From: Ignavibacteriales bacterium
Lineage (GTDB): Bacteria; Bacteroidota; Ignavibacteria; Ignavibacteriales; Ignavibacteriaceae
Assembly: GCA_016714125.1 (NCBI GenBank)
Contig: JADJNX010000003.1
Coordinates: 186,001 to 250,000 of the forward strand
Reading direction: 5' to 3'
DNA length: 64,000 nt
Shown: in pieces, positions 1-9,396 of the stretch
Layout: the number at the start of each line of letters is the position of its first letter
Numbering within the stretch: the first letter of the stretch is position 1
Translations under genes and position numbers: made by a program
Notes under the pieces: model-generated
What the model was told of the DNA's origin: nothing
Seen by the model: only the letters and a program-made list of their open reading frames with translations
Databases searched by the model: none

Positions 1-1450
1 GATTTCTGGTTCCGGTAAAAGTTTTTACATAGTTTCCTTTTCCCGTTTGAAGGGGAGAACTGTAAGTAAATGCAGTTTCATTTGCAAATTTTGAGGAGTA
101 GAAAGCTCCCGCATATTCTGTGTCGCCTGATCTTGCAAAGGTTACAGCTGCATTATCAAATTTATCGACTGCAATTGCTCCAAAGTAATACCAGTTACCG
201 TTTGCTCCAAGAATTGATTGCTCGCTTGCAGTATTAGTCACTGTATTTATTTTCACATAATGAAGTGCTGAGTAACTGCTTGCCGCAGGGTTAAGAATGC
301 TGTGAATACTCCAGATTGATCCATTTCTGTAAATCGGTTCATTCTGAAGCTGAGCGCCGTTAGTTGAAATCAAAGGTGTTCCGCCACCCAGCTGATTGGC
401 ATTTGGTGGTGACGAATAAGCGGTGACCGGCACAATCGATCCGCGCAAAACAGGATTTGTCAATGGATTCTCAATCCAATAAAGAGCAAAGAAGTTTGCC
501 GAACCGGGTGCGTGTAAGAAATAATATTTTGTCGGATCGTGAGTATATGCAATAGTTGGTCTGATATGAAATATAGACTGCTGAGTTGGTCCCGGAGCCG
601 GATACTTGATTCCATAGATGTCATTCCATGTTACTGTGGCATTGGCATCATTTGAATAAAGTGGAGTTTTAGGATAAATTCTAATTTTTGCATAATTAAA
701 GCTTCCGGCAAACGAGAACTGATTACCACTCACATAAATGGCATCATCATCAAATCCCACACCCTGATAATCCATCCAGTTACCTGAAGGAACATCACCG
801 TTAACATCTGACCTGAATGCAAAATTATACCATGTTCCGGTTGGAATCGAGTCGTCTGAAACTGAAAAGAGGAGTGTTCCACGGGATGGACTGTCGTTTT
901 GATCCAACCATACCATCACCCATCTTTTATCAAAATGGTCATAAATAACTTTTGGATCAAAAGCACCGGGACTTGCAATCGTGGATGCATACCATTGATC
1001 GGCATTAATTCTTTTAATAAGGTTTCCATTCATATCGTAAATACCAAAATCACTATTTACGACAGCAACTATATAACCGGCACCTACAGCAACATGGGGA
1101 TCAGGTGGAATTGAGTTTGTTTGAGTTAAACCTTGAAAATCCTTTAAAAGAATTGCCTTGGTTGTGTCAACTGCCTCTTTCCCGGCATTACGATCTTCGA
1201 CATATAACTTAATTGCGTCATACATGCCGTCGAATTCCTTAATGTAAACAGGATCCGCTGTGTGATCTGCCTTGTTTCTGATTGTTTCCGGTTTAGGGAA
1301 ACTGTTTGAAGGCGTTAGACCAAAACTATTTGTATTTACAATAACCCCACCCGTTTTAGAGCCGGCGGCCGGACCACTATAGGTCTGACTGAAAACCAGG
1401 GGTGAGATGAATGCAAATGCAATAAGCGAAAAAAGAGCTCTTTTTATCAC
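1..1450 (-). CDS. Large secreted protein, N-terminal part (3' end outside window)
   Basis: An open frame runs from a GTG at 1450 off the left edge, at least 483 codons without a stop. A GGAG ribosome-binding site lies 9 bases upstream of the GTG. The first ~22 residues (VIKRALFSLIAFAF...VFSQ) form a signal peptide, so the product is exported. The rest is rich in Gly, Asn, Asp, Trp and Tyr and contains stretches such as DPHVAVGAGYIVAVVNSDFG and VMVWLDQND, typical of beta-propeller-like surface proteins of this phylum. A T9SS C-terminal sorting domain would be expected beyond the window edge but cannot be seen. It lies just downstream of the lipoprotein gene on the same strand (30-base gap). 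I cannot assign an enzymatic function. Confidence 0.75.
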   Translation of the reverse strand, partial: MIKRALFSLIAFAFISPLVFSQTYSGPAAGSKTGGVIVNTNSFGLTPSNSFPKPETIRNKADHTADPVYIKEFDGMYDAIKLYVEDRNAGKEAVDTTKAILLKDFQGLTQTNSIPPDPHVAVGAGYIVAVVNSDFGIYDMNGNLIKRINADQWYASTIASPGAFDPKVIYDHFDKRWVMVWLDQNDSPSRGTLLFSVSDDSIPTGTWYNFAFRSDVNGDVPSGNWMDYQGVGFDDDAIYVSGNQFSFAGSFNYAKIRIYPKTPLYSNDANATVTWNDIYGIKYPAPGPTQQSIFHIRPTIAYTHDPTKYYFLHAPGSANFFALYWIENPLTNPVLRGSIVPVTAYSSPPNANQLGGGTPLISTNGAQLQNEPIYRNGSIWSIHSILNPAASSYSALHYVKINTVTNTASEQSILGANGNWYYFGAIAVDKFDNAAVTFARSGDTEYAGAFYSSKFANETAFTYSSPLQTGKGNYVKTFTGTRN

Positions 1451-1480
1451 TTTATATACTCCGAATTAATAATAAAAAAA

Positions 1481-2051
1481 TTATTTCTGACTGGCTTTCC
1501 AGCCATTGTACTGATTCAACAATTCAATCGAAGTGGAATCAGTGCTAACAGATGTTGTAAACTTAAATTCTTTTGTTCCTGATGGCCATTTAATTATCTG
1601 TGGTCCACCGGCATCTCCAAGATATGTTCCGTTAGAGCTCATATATGTTTCTGAAAGAAATCCCCCCATACTGTAATACACAGGAGCGCAGTTACAATCT
1701 TTTTCGAACAAAAAATGAGATGTCAGCAATATTTGAAAAAGTGAACTTCACCAGTCCGTTCAATTTTCCACCTTCTGCCATCAATTCTTTTGAAGTAACC
1801 TTAAGTGATGGATTTTCATCCTCGAACTTGGTGCCTTTTACATAATCATCTATAAGTTCTGCAAAATCTTTAAGCGAAACATCATCTTCACCATCTTTTG
1901 CTGACTTTATATTATAAAACTTGATCCATCCTTCGCCGGATCCGTCACTCTTGGTTTTGTAAGAATATTCTTTTTTGTCAACGGTAAGGCAACCGGCAAA
2001 AAGTACGGTGACCAAAGCTATTAGAACAAGTCTAAATGATATTAATCTCAT
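1481..2051 (-). CDS. Putative lipoprotein, one-base frameshift
   Basis: The product starts MRLISFRLVLIALVTVLFAGC, a signal peptide with a clear lipobox (LFAGC), so a lipid-anchored envelope protein of about 190 residues is expected. The reading frame breaks near 1711-1716 at a run of six T on the coding strand. With five T the frame continues smoothly through ISFLFEKDCNCAPVYY to the stop at 1481. The C-terminal part has a Cys pair (CNC) and a predicted beta-rich end. I do not recognise the family. It sits directly upstream of the truncated secreted protein on the same strand, so the two are probably co-transcribed. The frameshift looks like a homopolymer length error rather than a biological break. 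Confidence 0.7.
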
Positions 2052-2325
2052 TAAATACTCCTGATTGGGGTGTAAAAAGTTATTTGGGATTGTGAAAATG
2101 TGGATATACAGACTTTAAAATAGGAAATATTATTTGTATATCAAAAGTTAAAATTTGTGAGGAATTCCCGTTGCATATAGCTGTTTTGTTAGATGTTGTG
2201 CGTGCACTCACACATCTCCCCTTTCTGCCCTCAAATGCATGTAAAAGTGATGTCAGACAAAAAAAAAAGGTTGAACCTGATATAAATTGCCTTCAGAATT
2301 TAATCATTTATTACTCATAATCGCC

Positions 2326-3330
2326 ATGAATCTAATATATAAACCGCTAAAGTATTTAATTGTTGTCGCCATCCTGTTAGGCTTGGTTGAAGTTTTTTAC
2401 ATCAATCGAATTGTGAACTTCCACTCCGGAACATTTTCTGACTTAAATCCGGCTTCAGAGATGACTGCTAAACAGAACCTCCCTGTCATTCTTGTACTCG
2501 GCGATGAAGTCAGTGCTAACCCTGACAGTTATGTCGCAATGTTAAGAGTTAAACATCCCGGTTACAAAATTATAAACGGTGCTCTCCCAAACACAGGGAT
2601 AATCGAGATGGAAAATTTTGGAGAAAAATTGATTAAAGAGCACAATCCGGATATCCTTATCTATCAAGTCAATCCGGCCAATGATCTCTATGACCTCAGA
2701 AAAGGAACTGACAAATCGGAAGCAAGCCTGTTATCGGGTATTTCAAACTCGATTACGGACAATTTTAAGTTCCTTGACTACCTATCCTACAAGATTTCGA
2801 ATACAGCTAATAATCTGTCAGGACAAAGTTTTGATGGACTCGAGCCGGAAAACATCCCTTATGCTGAGAAAATAAACATCAAGGCACTTGGACCGGAAAC
2901 TTACGAAAGACAAACAGGATTAATAGAAAATTCAACTCTCTTAAAAACCATGAGACAAACTGATATGGAGACTCTCATGGCAAGAATGAATAATCTCTTC
3001 TGTAAGATGAAAAATGGTTCAAAGGTTTTTGTTTTGGTAACCCCTCACTGCTCATGGATTGATAAATATTATATGGACAACATGAGTCTTGCCGGTGTTG
3101 AACTTTCTGAAGATTTTGTCAAGTTTTCCGGAACATATCCGTTTGTGAAAGTTTTAAGTTCTTACTACTTCTCCAATCAAAAAGTGAAGGTGGTTGATCC
3201 CAGTATGATGTTAAGACATTTTGATTCCCCTTCAAAAAGACTTTTTAAATTGAGAAGCAACACACTTAATAGAAATGGTCACGAAGTAATGTGTTCAACA
3301 ATCTCAGGCTTCATAAGACTTTCTATATAA
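2326..3330 (+). CDS. Membrane-anchored SGNH-like protein without catalytic residues
   Basis: The ATG at 2326 is preferred over an upstream TTG at 2287 because it places a transmembrane anchor (PLKYLIVVAILLGLVEVFYI, residues ~7-26) right at the N-terminus. The remainder (~330 residues in all) has the layout of a GDSL/SGNH hydrolase: block I as ILVLGDEVSA (Glu61 where the Ser nucleophile should be), a block II Gly region (NGALPNTG), block III as VNPANDLYD, and a C-terminal NRNGHEVM resembling the last block without the Asp-x-x-His dyad. It is therefore probably a non-catalytic member, perhaps binding a surface polysaccharide. Family assignment is inferred from motif order only. It stands alone, with a 274-base gap upstream. 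Confidence 0.6.
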   Translation: MNLIYKPLKYLIVVAILLGLVEVFYINRIVNFHSGTFSDLNPASEMTAKQNLPVILVLGDEVSANPDSYVAMLRVKHPGYKIINGALPNTGIIEMENFGEKLIKEHNPDILIYQVNPANDLYDLRKGTDKSEASLLSGISNSITDNFKFLDYLSYKISNTANNLSGQSFDGLEPENIPYAEKINIKALGPETYERQTGLIENSTLLKTMRQTDMETLMARMNNLFCKMKNGSKVFVLVTPHCSWIDKYYMDNMSLAGVELSEDFVKFSGTYPFVKVLSSYYFSNQKVKVVDPSMMLRHFDSPSKRLFKLRSNTLNRNGHEVMCSTISGFIRLSI

Positions 3331-3349
3331 TTCGATCTTAACAATTTCT

Positions 3350-3357
3350 TATTTTTG
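3350..3357 (+). promoter_or_regulatory. Possible -7 element (TANNTTTG) for ybaK
   Basis: TATTTTTG matches the Bacteroidetes -7 consensus and ends 23 bases before the ybaK ATG. No TTTG is found at the expected -33 distance, so this is a weak call in AT-rich sequence. Confidence 0.3.
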
Positions 3358-3380
3358 AAAAGTCATAAAAAGAAATTGAG

Positions 3381-3848
3381 ATGTCGAAAACAAATGCGGT
3401 AAGAATTCTTGAAAGCAGAAAACTGGAATTTCAACTCATCGATTATGAAGTTTCAGAAGATGAACTGGATGCTGTCTCTGTAGCCAAAAAAGTCGGGATG
3501 GACCCTGATACTGTTTTCAAAACTCTTGTTTCAAGAAATGAATCAAATAAAATTTTTGTGTTTGTGATCCCCGGCTCTTGTGAACTAAACTTAAAAAAGG
3601 CTGCCAGAGTTTCCGGTTCAAAAAGTATTGAAATGATCAAAGTAAAAGAACTGTTTGATCTGACCGGTTATATTAGGGGTGGATGTTCACCAATTGGTAT
3701 GAAAAAGGACTTTCCTGTTTTTATCGATGAAACCGCATTAATATTTGATAAGATATCTATCAGTGCAGGTGTCAGAAGCACTCAGGTAGTGATATCCCCG
3801 GTCGACCTCATTTCAGTTGTGAATGCAGATACAGGTGATTTAATTTAA
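3381..3848 (+). CDS. ybaK: YbaK/EbsC-family aminoacyl-tRNA deacylase (Cys-tRNA(Pro) type)
   Basis: A 155-residue single-domain protein of the YbaK/ProX editing family, which hydrolyses mischarged tRNA such as Cys-tRNA(Pro) in the cytoplasm. Visible hallmarks are the DAVSVAKKVGMDPDTVFKTLV segment, the VIPGSCELNLKKAAR segment carrying family lysines, and the C-terminal GYIRGGCSPIGMKK loop that is characteristic of YbaK. Length is as expected for the family (about 155-160). The ATG at 3381 follows AAATTGAG with only a weak Shine-Dalgarno. It is flanked by the SGNH-like gene and the S9 peptidase with short gaps on both sides, with no clear functional link. The family also contains ProXp-type editors of other specificity, so the exact substrate is not fixed by sequence alone. 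Confidence 0.9.
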   Translation: MSKTNAVRILESRKLEFQLIDYEVSEDELDAVSVAKKVGMDPDTVFKTLVSRNESNKIFVFVIPGSCELNLKKAARVSGSKSIEMIKVKELFDLTGYIRGGCSPIGMKKDFPVFIDETALIFDKISISAGVRSTQVVISPVDLISVVNADTGDLI

Positions 3849-3950
3849 TTTTTTCACACCACTCCCCCACAGAATTTTTAATAAGTAGTTGGAATACTGT
3901 AAATTGTACCGGTTTATTTAAAAAATTAATCTCAACATTTCCGGTACAGT

Positions 3951-6778
3951 ATGTTAAAAATCAAAATACTCTTATCCGTACTTCTCCTCTCCATCTCACT
4001 CACCTCATTAAACTTTGCACAATCGGACAAACCGCTTGATCACTCAGTTTATGATCTCTGGAAAAGGATAGTTCAACCACAAATTTCGAGTGATGGTAAT
4101 CTTTTTGTTTTTGAAGTGAATCCCTTCCGAAAAGATGGATCACTTTATATTCAAAATAAAAATGGTGACCTGACCAAAATTTTCCCAAAAGGGAAAGGCG
4201 CAAAACTTTCAAAAAATGGCGAATTAGTGGCGTTTAGCATCAAGCCGGGATTTGATACCGTGAAATCTGCCACATTAAAAAAAGTTAAAAAAGATGACAT
4301 GCCTAAAGACTCGGTTGGGATTTTTCTCCCAAAACTTGACTCAGTTGTGTTATTTGGGGATGTGAAATCTTTTAATCTGCCTGAAGAATCAGAAAATGGC
4401 TTGCTATTCATTTTGAAAAGATGAAGAAACCAAAGGAAGAAAAAAGGATAAAGATACTTCAAAGTTGTTGATACAACGACAATTGCCAAGGATAAAGATG
4501 TTAAACCCTCAAAAGCAAAAAAAGATGGTACTGACCTCTTGATCCTTAATCCTTCCGAGAAAAAGGAGTTCAGATTTTCAAATGTTGATACTTATACTGC
4601 CGATAAATCGGGGAACAAATTTGCTTTTACTTCAATCGTCGATGATTCTGTTGATACCTCTTTCATTGTGAGGTTTGATAGTAAATCATCAAAAATCGAC
4701 ACTCTTAAACTTGATGGAATGGCAAAATCGCCGGTACTTTCCGATGATGGTAAAAAACTGGCATTTTTATTTTCAAAAGACACTGCAACTGTTAAAAATT
4801 ACGACCTTTACCTTTGGGATGGAGAGAAGATAATCACAAGAGTTCTTGTTGATTCCTGAATTCATCCCTTAAGGGCGATATGAGAGTTTCGCCTAATTAT
4901 GATATCAATTTTTCCGACTCGGGTGAAAGACTATTCTTTGGAATTGCCAAATCACTAAAACCTGATCCTGATGAAACTCTGCTTGAAGAAGAGAAAGCAA
5001 ATGTCGAGGTTTGGAGTTGGAATGACCCATTGATCCACACCCAACAAAACTTTGAACTTAGCAAAGACAAGAAAAAAACTTTTTTACTTGTTTATCATCT
5101 CTCGTCTGACAGGATTGTCCGGTTAACCGATTCCCTTATCGAAAATGTGTCATATTCGACTTATTCTGACAATCGATATGCTTTGGGAACTTCCGCACAT
5201 TTATACAAAACGCTTATCTCATGGGATGACGGATATTCAGATCTTTACTCCATCGATCTGACAACGGGAGAAAGAAAACTCGTTAAACAAAAACAGAGTC
5301 AAATTGCCACAATTTCCCCCAAAGGGAAATATATGATTTGGTACAATGAAACTGATTCAAGTTATTACACTTACGATAATTCTTCCGGAAAAATCGATAA
5401 AATCTCAGGTGGTATTGATCAACCACTCTATGATGTTGAGAGCGATGTCCCGGATGAACCGGGTGCTTATGGTATAAGTGGATGGTTTGAGGATGATAAA
5501 TCTGTGGTGATTCGATCCCAATTTGATGAATGGATAGTTACACCGGGTTCAGACAAAACAACTCTTAGAATAACCGCCGGTAAAGAAATCAAGTCGGTTT
5601 TTAGATTAATTGATGTTGACAAGAAACTCCCCTGGTTCCCTGAGGATGAATTGCTCTATTTTGGAGTTTTTGATCAAACCACCAAACAAAATGGATTTGC
5701 AAGTTATAATCCCGGTAGCTCAAAATTTGAAACGGCAAAAATCCTGCTAAAGTCAAACAATGTTTTTAGTTTTGTTACAAAAGCTCAGAATACTCATGAC
5801 TTTATCCTGAGTCGGGAATCACACTCGGAATCCCCGAATCTGTATCACTCCAGTGGACTGAGCGGTAACTTTATACAGATCAGCGATATCAATCCACAAC
5901 AAAGTGAATTTCTCTGGTCAGAGGTGCAACTGGTTAAATATCACAGTATTGATGGAAAACCACTGGAAGGGATGCTTTTTACACCAAGAAATCTTGACAA
6001 ATCAAAAAAATATCCAATGATGGTCTATTTCTACGAAAGAGACTCTTATAATCTCAACAGATACTGGAGCCCTTCACCAAGCAGATCGATCATAAATCCA
6101 ACTTTTTATGCAAGTAATCAATATGTAGTTTTTATCCCTGATATTGTTTATGAAGAGGGTTTTCCCGGAAAAAGTGCTTATAACTGTATCGTTGGTGGTA
6201 CCTTATCGATGCTTGAACAGTTTTCATTTATTGACAGAAAAAATATAGCCCTTCAGGGTCAAAGCTGGGGTGGGTATCAAACAGCATTCCTCATTACTCA
6301 GACAAATCTCTACAAAGCTGCGATGGCAGGTGCTCCCGTATCTAACATGACAAGCGCTTATGGAGGAATAAGATGGGGTTCAGGACTTGTTAGGCAGTTT
6401 CAATACGAAAAAGGACAAAGCCGCATTGGTGGTTCACTCTGGGACAGACTTGAACTTTACATTGAAAACAGTCCACTGTTTTATCTCGACAGAGTTAATA
6501 CTCCCCTGTTGATTATGGCTAACGACAAAGATGATGCAGTGCCATGGTATCAGGGAATTGAGCTTTATACCGGTCTCAGAAGGCTTCAAAAACCCGTTTG
6601 GATGTTGAACTACACAGGTGATGTCCATAACCTTAAAGAGGCAAACTGGGGCAACAGAGTTGATCTCAGCAAAAGAATGCTTCAGTTCTTTGATCACTAC
6701 CTGAAGGGTTCCCCTGCTCCAAAATGGATGACTGAGGGTGTTCCCGCTATTCTTCGGGATAAGGTATCGGGCTATTAA
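3951..6778 (+). CDS. S9 prolyl oligopeptidase-family exported peptidase, several frameshifts
   Basis: Begins with a signal peptide (MLKIKILLSVLLLSISLTSLNFAQ), then a long beta-propeller-like region and a C-terminal alpha/beta-hydrolase domain of the S9 family. The triad is visible: Ser in GQSWGGYQT (codon 6263-6265), Asp in NDKDDAVP (about 6530) and His in GDVHNL (6626-6628). It likely trims peptides in the periplasm. The frame is broken in two places. Between 4420 and 4465 the meaning moves through all three frames (KKPKEEK, then DKDTSK, then VVDTTTIAKDK), which needs three one-base deletions at A-rich runs. Near 4856 one more deletion separates VLVDS from LNSSLKGDMRVSPNYD. Corrected, the protein would be about 940 residues, usual for large exported S9 peptidases of this group. 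The indels look like sequencing error. Confidence 0.85.
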
Positions 6779-6813
6779 AAAACTGGCTTCGCTAAATTTG
6801 ATACCCGACAGAA

Positions 6814-7782
6814 ATGTACGCTGAGATAAAAAATTTCTTTGAGAACTTAACTGTTCCAAGAACTTTTCTTCACTCAGGCGTTTTGTTTCCGTCGGGTAAC
6901 ATTTTTATAGAACGATTTGATAAAACTCACCCTGTTTTGCAGGGAAATAAATGGTTCAAATTAAAAAGAAACATTTTTGAGTGTATCGATGAAGGAAAAG
7001 ATACAATCCTCACATTTGGCGGCGCTTTTTCCAATCATATTCACGCAACCGCAGGTGCCGGTAATATCCTGGGGTTAAAAACAATCGGGATTATCAGGGG
7101 TGAAAGGACAGATCCACTAAATTTCACTTTAAGGGAAGCCGAAAAATTTGGAATGTTCCTCCATTTTGTATCAAGAGCCGAATATCGTAACAGATATTCT
7201 GATGAATATATTCAACATCTAAAAGAATTGTTTGGCGATTTTTATTTTGTCCCCGAGGGTGGAAGCAATCGGCTTGGGTACCTTGGAGCTTCTGAAATGC
7301 TCCCCAATGATTTTGGCGATTTTGATTATATTTTGATGGCGATGGGTTCAGGAGGAACTCTTGGCGGGAATTTGATTGCCGCCTCGAAAAACTCAGTCAA
7401 CAAATCAAAATTTTTGGTCGTCCCTGTCCTTAAAGATTATGAGTATGTTCTTAATAATTTAAAAGCAGTAGTTGGGGCCGAAGGTTTAAAAAACTTCGAA
7501 AACCTTGAAGTTATGGGCAATTATCATTTTGGAGGTTACGCAAAAACTAATGATGTTTTAATCAACTTTATTCATTCTTTCACAAAAGAATATGGAGTTG
7601 AAATCGACCCGATTTACACAGGGAAAGTTCTCTATGCAGTCTCTCAACTTTCACAAATTGGTTATTTTAAGCCTTCCGACAAAATTCTGGTTTACCACAC
7701 AGGTGGATTACAGGGTAAAATAGGCTTTGTTGAACGCTTTCCAAAATACAGTTATCTGCTTGAGGACAGCCCTATAATTTAA
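6814..7782 (+). CDS. PLP-dependent deaminase/desulfhydrase (ACC deaminase / D-cysteine desulfhydrase family)
   Basis: A 322-residue fold-type II pyridoxal-phosphate enzyme. The PLP lysine lies in QGNKWFKLKRN near residue 50, followed by TFGGAFSNHIHATAGAG, the signature of the ACC deaminase/D-cysteine desulfhydrase family (compare GNKxRKLxxL and GGxQSNHxR). A glycine-rich phosphate loop (MGSGGTLGGNL) and a C-terminal HTGGLQGK motif complete the family pattern. It would cleave a small amino acid such as D-cysteine or 1-aminocyclopropane-1-carboxylate to pyruvate or 2-oxobutyrate plus ammonia. Substrate cannot be told from sequence. The start lies 35 bases after the S9 peptidase stop, so co-transcription is plausible. 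Its stop nearly abuts that of the convergent hutH. Confidence 0.85.
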   Translation: MYAEIKNFFENLTVPRTFLHSGVLFPSGNIFIERFDKTHPVLQGNKWFKLKRNIFECIDEGKDTILTFGGAFSNHIHATAGAGNILGLKTIGIIRGERTDPLNFTLREAEKFGMFLHFVSRAEYRNRYSDEYIQHLKELFGDFYFVPEGGSNRLGYLGASEMLPNDFGDFDYILMAMGSGGTLGGNLIAASKNSVNKSKFLVVPVLKDYEYVLNNLKAVVGAEGLKNFENLEVMGNYHFGGYAKTNDVLINFIHSFTKEYGVEIDPIYTGKVLYAVSQLSQIGYFKPSDKILVYHTGGLQGKIGFVERFPKYSYLLEDSPII

Positions 7783-7788
7783 CCCGGA

Positions 7789-9375
7789 CTAAATCCTCGA
7801 ATCTATGAACTGTCTTACAGTCTCCATTTCTGAAGCCAGATAAGTGTCTCCTTCAGGCAGCGGTAACAACTCATCCAAAGTATTAAAAAGTTTTCCCGTT
7901 CCTTCACCCAAACGACACAAATCACCGGTAAGAAATCCCGGTTTGTTATTCGTCATCTGAAGAGCTCTTAAACCACACAATAATTCAACTGCCAAAACTG
8001 TTTTTAGATTATCCAATACTTTAATCAAATGGACCACGCCAATACTACCCATTGAAACAAAATCTTCCTGTCCCGCTGATGTTGATATCGACATAACTGA
8101 TGCAGGAGAGGATAACACCCTGTTTTCTCCCGCACGGGAAGCACCCGAATATTGAGCTAACATCAAGCCTGAATCCCCTTTTTCGGGCGACATTGCCAGA
8201 TTTGAAGGTAAACCAAAACTGAGGTTTTTACCCAACATTGAAAAAGATCTTTTGTCGGAAATTAGAGATAGTGAGGTCAAGGATAATTTGAGGTAATCGA
8301 TCACATTTGCAAGTGGCTGACCATGAAAATTTGAACCACTGTGAAAGATCAGTCTATCGTCAGATTCTTCAAATAGTGGATTGTCAGTCACAGAATTTAT
8401 TTCGATAGTGAGAACTTCATCAAACTTGTTTAAGGCTTCTAGAGTAGCTCCATGCACGGGAGGAACCGCTCTGAAACAATATCTGTCCTGCACCCTCTCA
8501 GTTGCTGTAAAAGGATCCTGCCCATTAAACTTGATTTTTTGCGCATCCGCCGTTGTACGAAGTGAACCTTTAAGATGGTCGCGGATTTCAGTGGCAGTTG
8601 CCACTAATCCCGGATGTGGTCGCTTTTCAGCAAGAAAACTGTTAAAAGCATCCTTTTCACCTCTTATTGCTTCAACTGAGAAAGCAGTAGCTAAATTAGC
8701 TGTTTTTAATAAGTTACGAGCTTGAATTGAAGCAAATATCGAGTTAGCGGACATAAAATTTGTGCCGTTGGTTAATCCCATCGCCTCTTTAAATCCAAGT
8801 TTAATGGGACTTAACCCCGTAGCTTGAAGTGCTTCAGGAGCAGTTAACAATTCGCCTCGATACCAAGCCTTCGACTCGGGTAATCCAATCATCACCCCTG
8901 CGATCATCGCAAGAGGAACAAGATCGCCACTTGCTCCAACAGAGCCTTCTTTTAAAACCAGTGGAATTACATCATTGTTAAGAAGTGATTCTATCATCAG
9001 AACAGTTTCAAGCGACATCGCTGAAACACCATGAGCAAATGAATTTAATCTGATGATCATCATCGCTCGAACCACCTCTTGAGCCAGAGGTTCACCCGTT
9101 CCACAACTGTGTGACTTTACATATTTCACCTGAAAATTTTCAGCTTCTTCAGGAGAGATATAGGTATCTTTCAGATTCCCAACACCAACATTTACGCCAT
9201 AAATTTTTTGTTCGGGATTGTTTTTAATCTGTCTGATTAATTTTTCGCGACAGTTTTTTATTGCAGATTTGGAATCATCCGTCAACTTTACTTTTAATGG
9301 AACTGTTGCGGCGGTGTAAACTTCCTGAATTGTAAGTGACTTTCCATCAAGGTAAAGTATATTATTTTCGATCAT
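7789..9375 (-). CDS. hutH: Histidine ammonia-lyase
   Basis: A 528-residue aromatic amino-acid lyase. The MIO cofactor precursor Ala-Ser-Gly is at residues 148-150 in VGASGDLVPL, the catalytic Tyr lies in IYGVNVGVGNL (about 59), and residues 88-89 are Ser-His (VKSHSCGTGEPL), the pair that marks histidine-specific enzymes rather than phenylalanine/tyrosine lyases. It deaminates histidine to urocanate in the cytoplasm. A good SD (GGGAGAG) precedes the ATG. It lies 21 bases downstream of hisS on the same strand, so both are likely on one transcript; no hutU, hutI or hutG is present in the window. The protein is slightly longer than the usual ~510 residues. Urocanate catabolism must be encoded elsewhere, or the urocanate has another use. 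Confidence 0.92.
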   Translation of the reverse strand: MIENNILYLDGKSLTIQEVYTAATVPLKVKLTDDSKSAIKNCREKLIRQIKNNPEQKIYGVNVGVGNLKDTYISPEEAENFQVKYVKSHSCGTGEPLAQEVVRAMMIIRLNSFAHGVSAMSLETVLMIESLLNNDVIPLVLKEGSVGASGDLVPLAMIAGVMIGLPESKAWYRGELLTAPEALQATGLSPIKLGFKEAMGLTNGTNFMSANSIFASIQARNLLKTANLATAFSVEAIRGEKDAFNSFLAEKRPHPGLVATATEIRDHLKGSLRTTADAQKIKFNGQDPFTATERVQDRYCFRAVPPVHGATLEALNKFDEVLTIEINSVTDNPLFEESDDRLIFHSGSNFHGQPLANVIDYLKLSLTSLSLISDKRSFSMLGKNLSFGLPSNLAMSPEKGDSGLMLAQYSGASRAGENRVLSSPASVMSISTSAGQEDFVSMGSIGVVHLIKVLDNLKTVLAVELLCGLRALQMTNNKPGFLTGDLCRLGEGTGKLFNTLDELLPLPEGDTYLASEMETVRQFIDSRI

Positions 9376-9396
9376 TGTCTCTCCCGTATATCGAAA

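Noticed and set aside
899..1114. Plus-strand open frame in the first kilobase
   Set aside because: Shadow of the secreted protein encoded on the minus strand; no SD or recognisable product.
4420..4465. Programmed frameshifting on A-rich runs in the S9 peptidase
   Set aside because: Three successive one-base shifts within 45 bases, plus similar breaks in many unrelated genes, fit sequencing error far better than regulation.
8381..8725. Plus-strand open frame inside hutH
   Set aside because: Antisense to a strongly conserved enzyme region and without any supporting signal.
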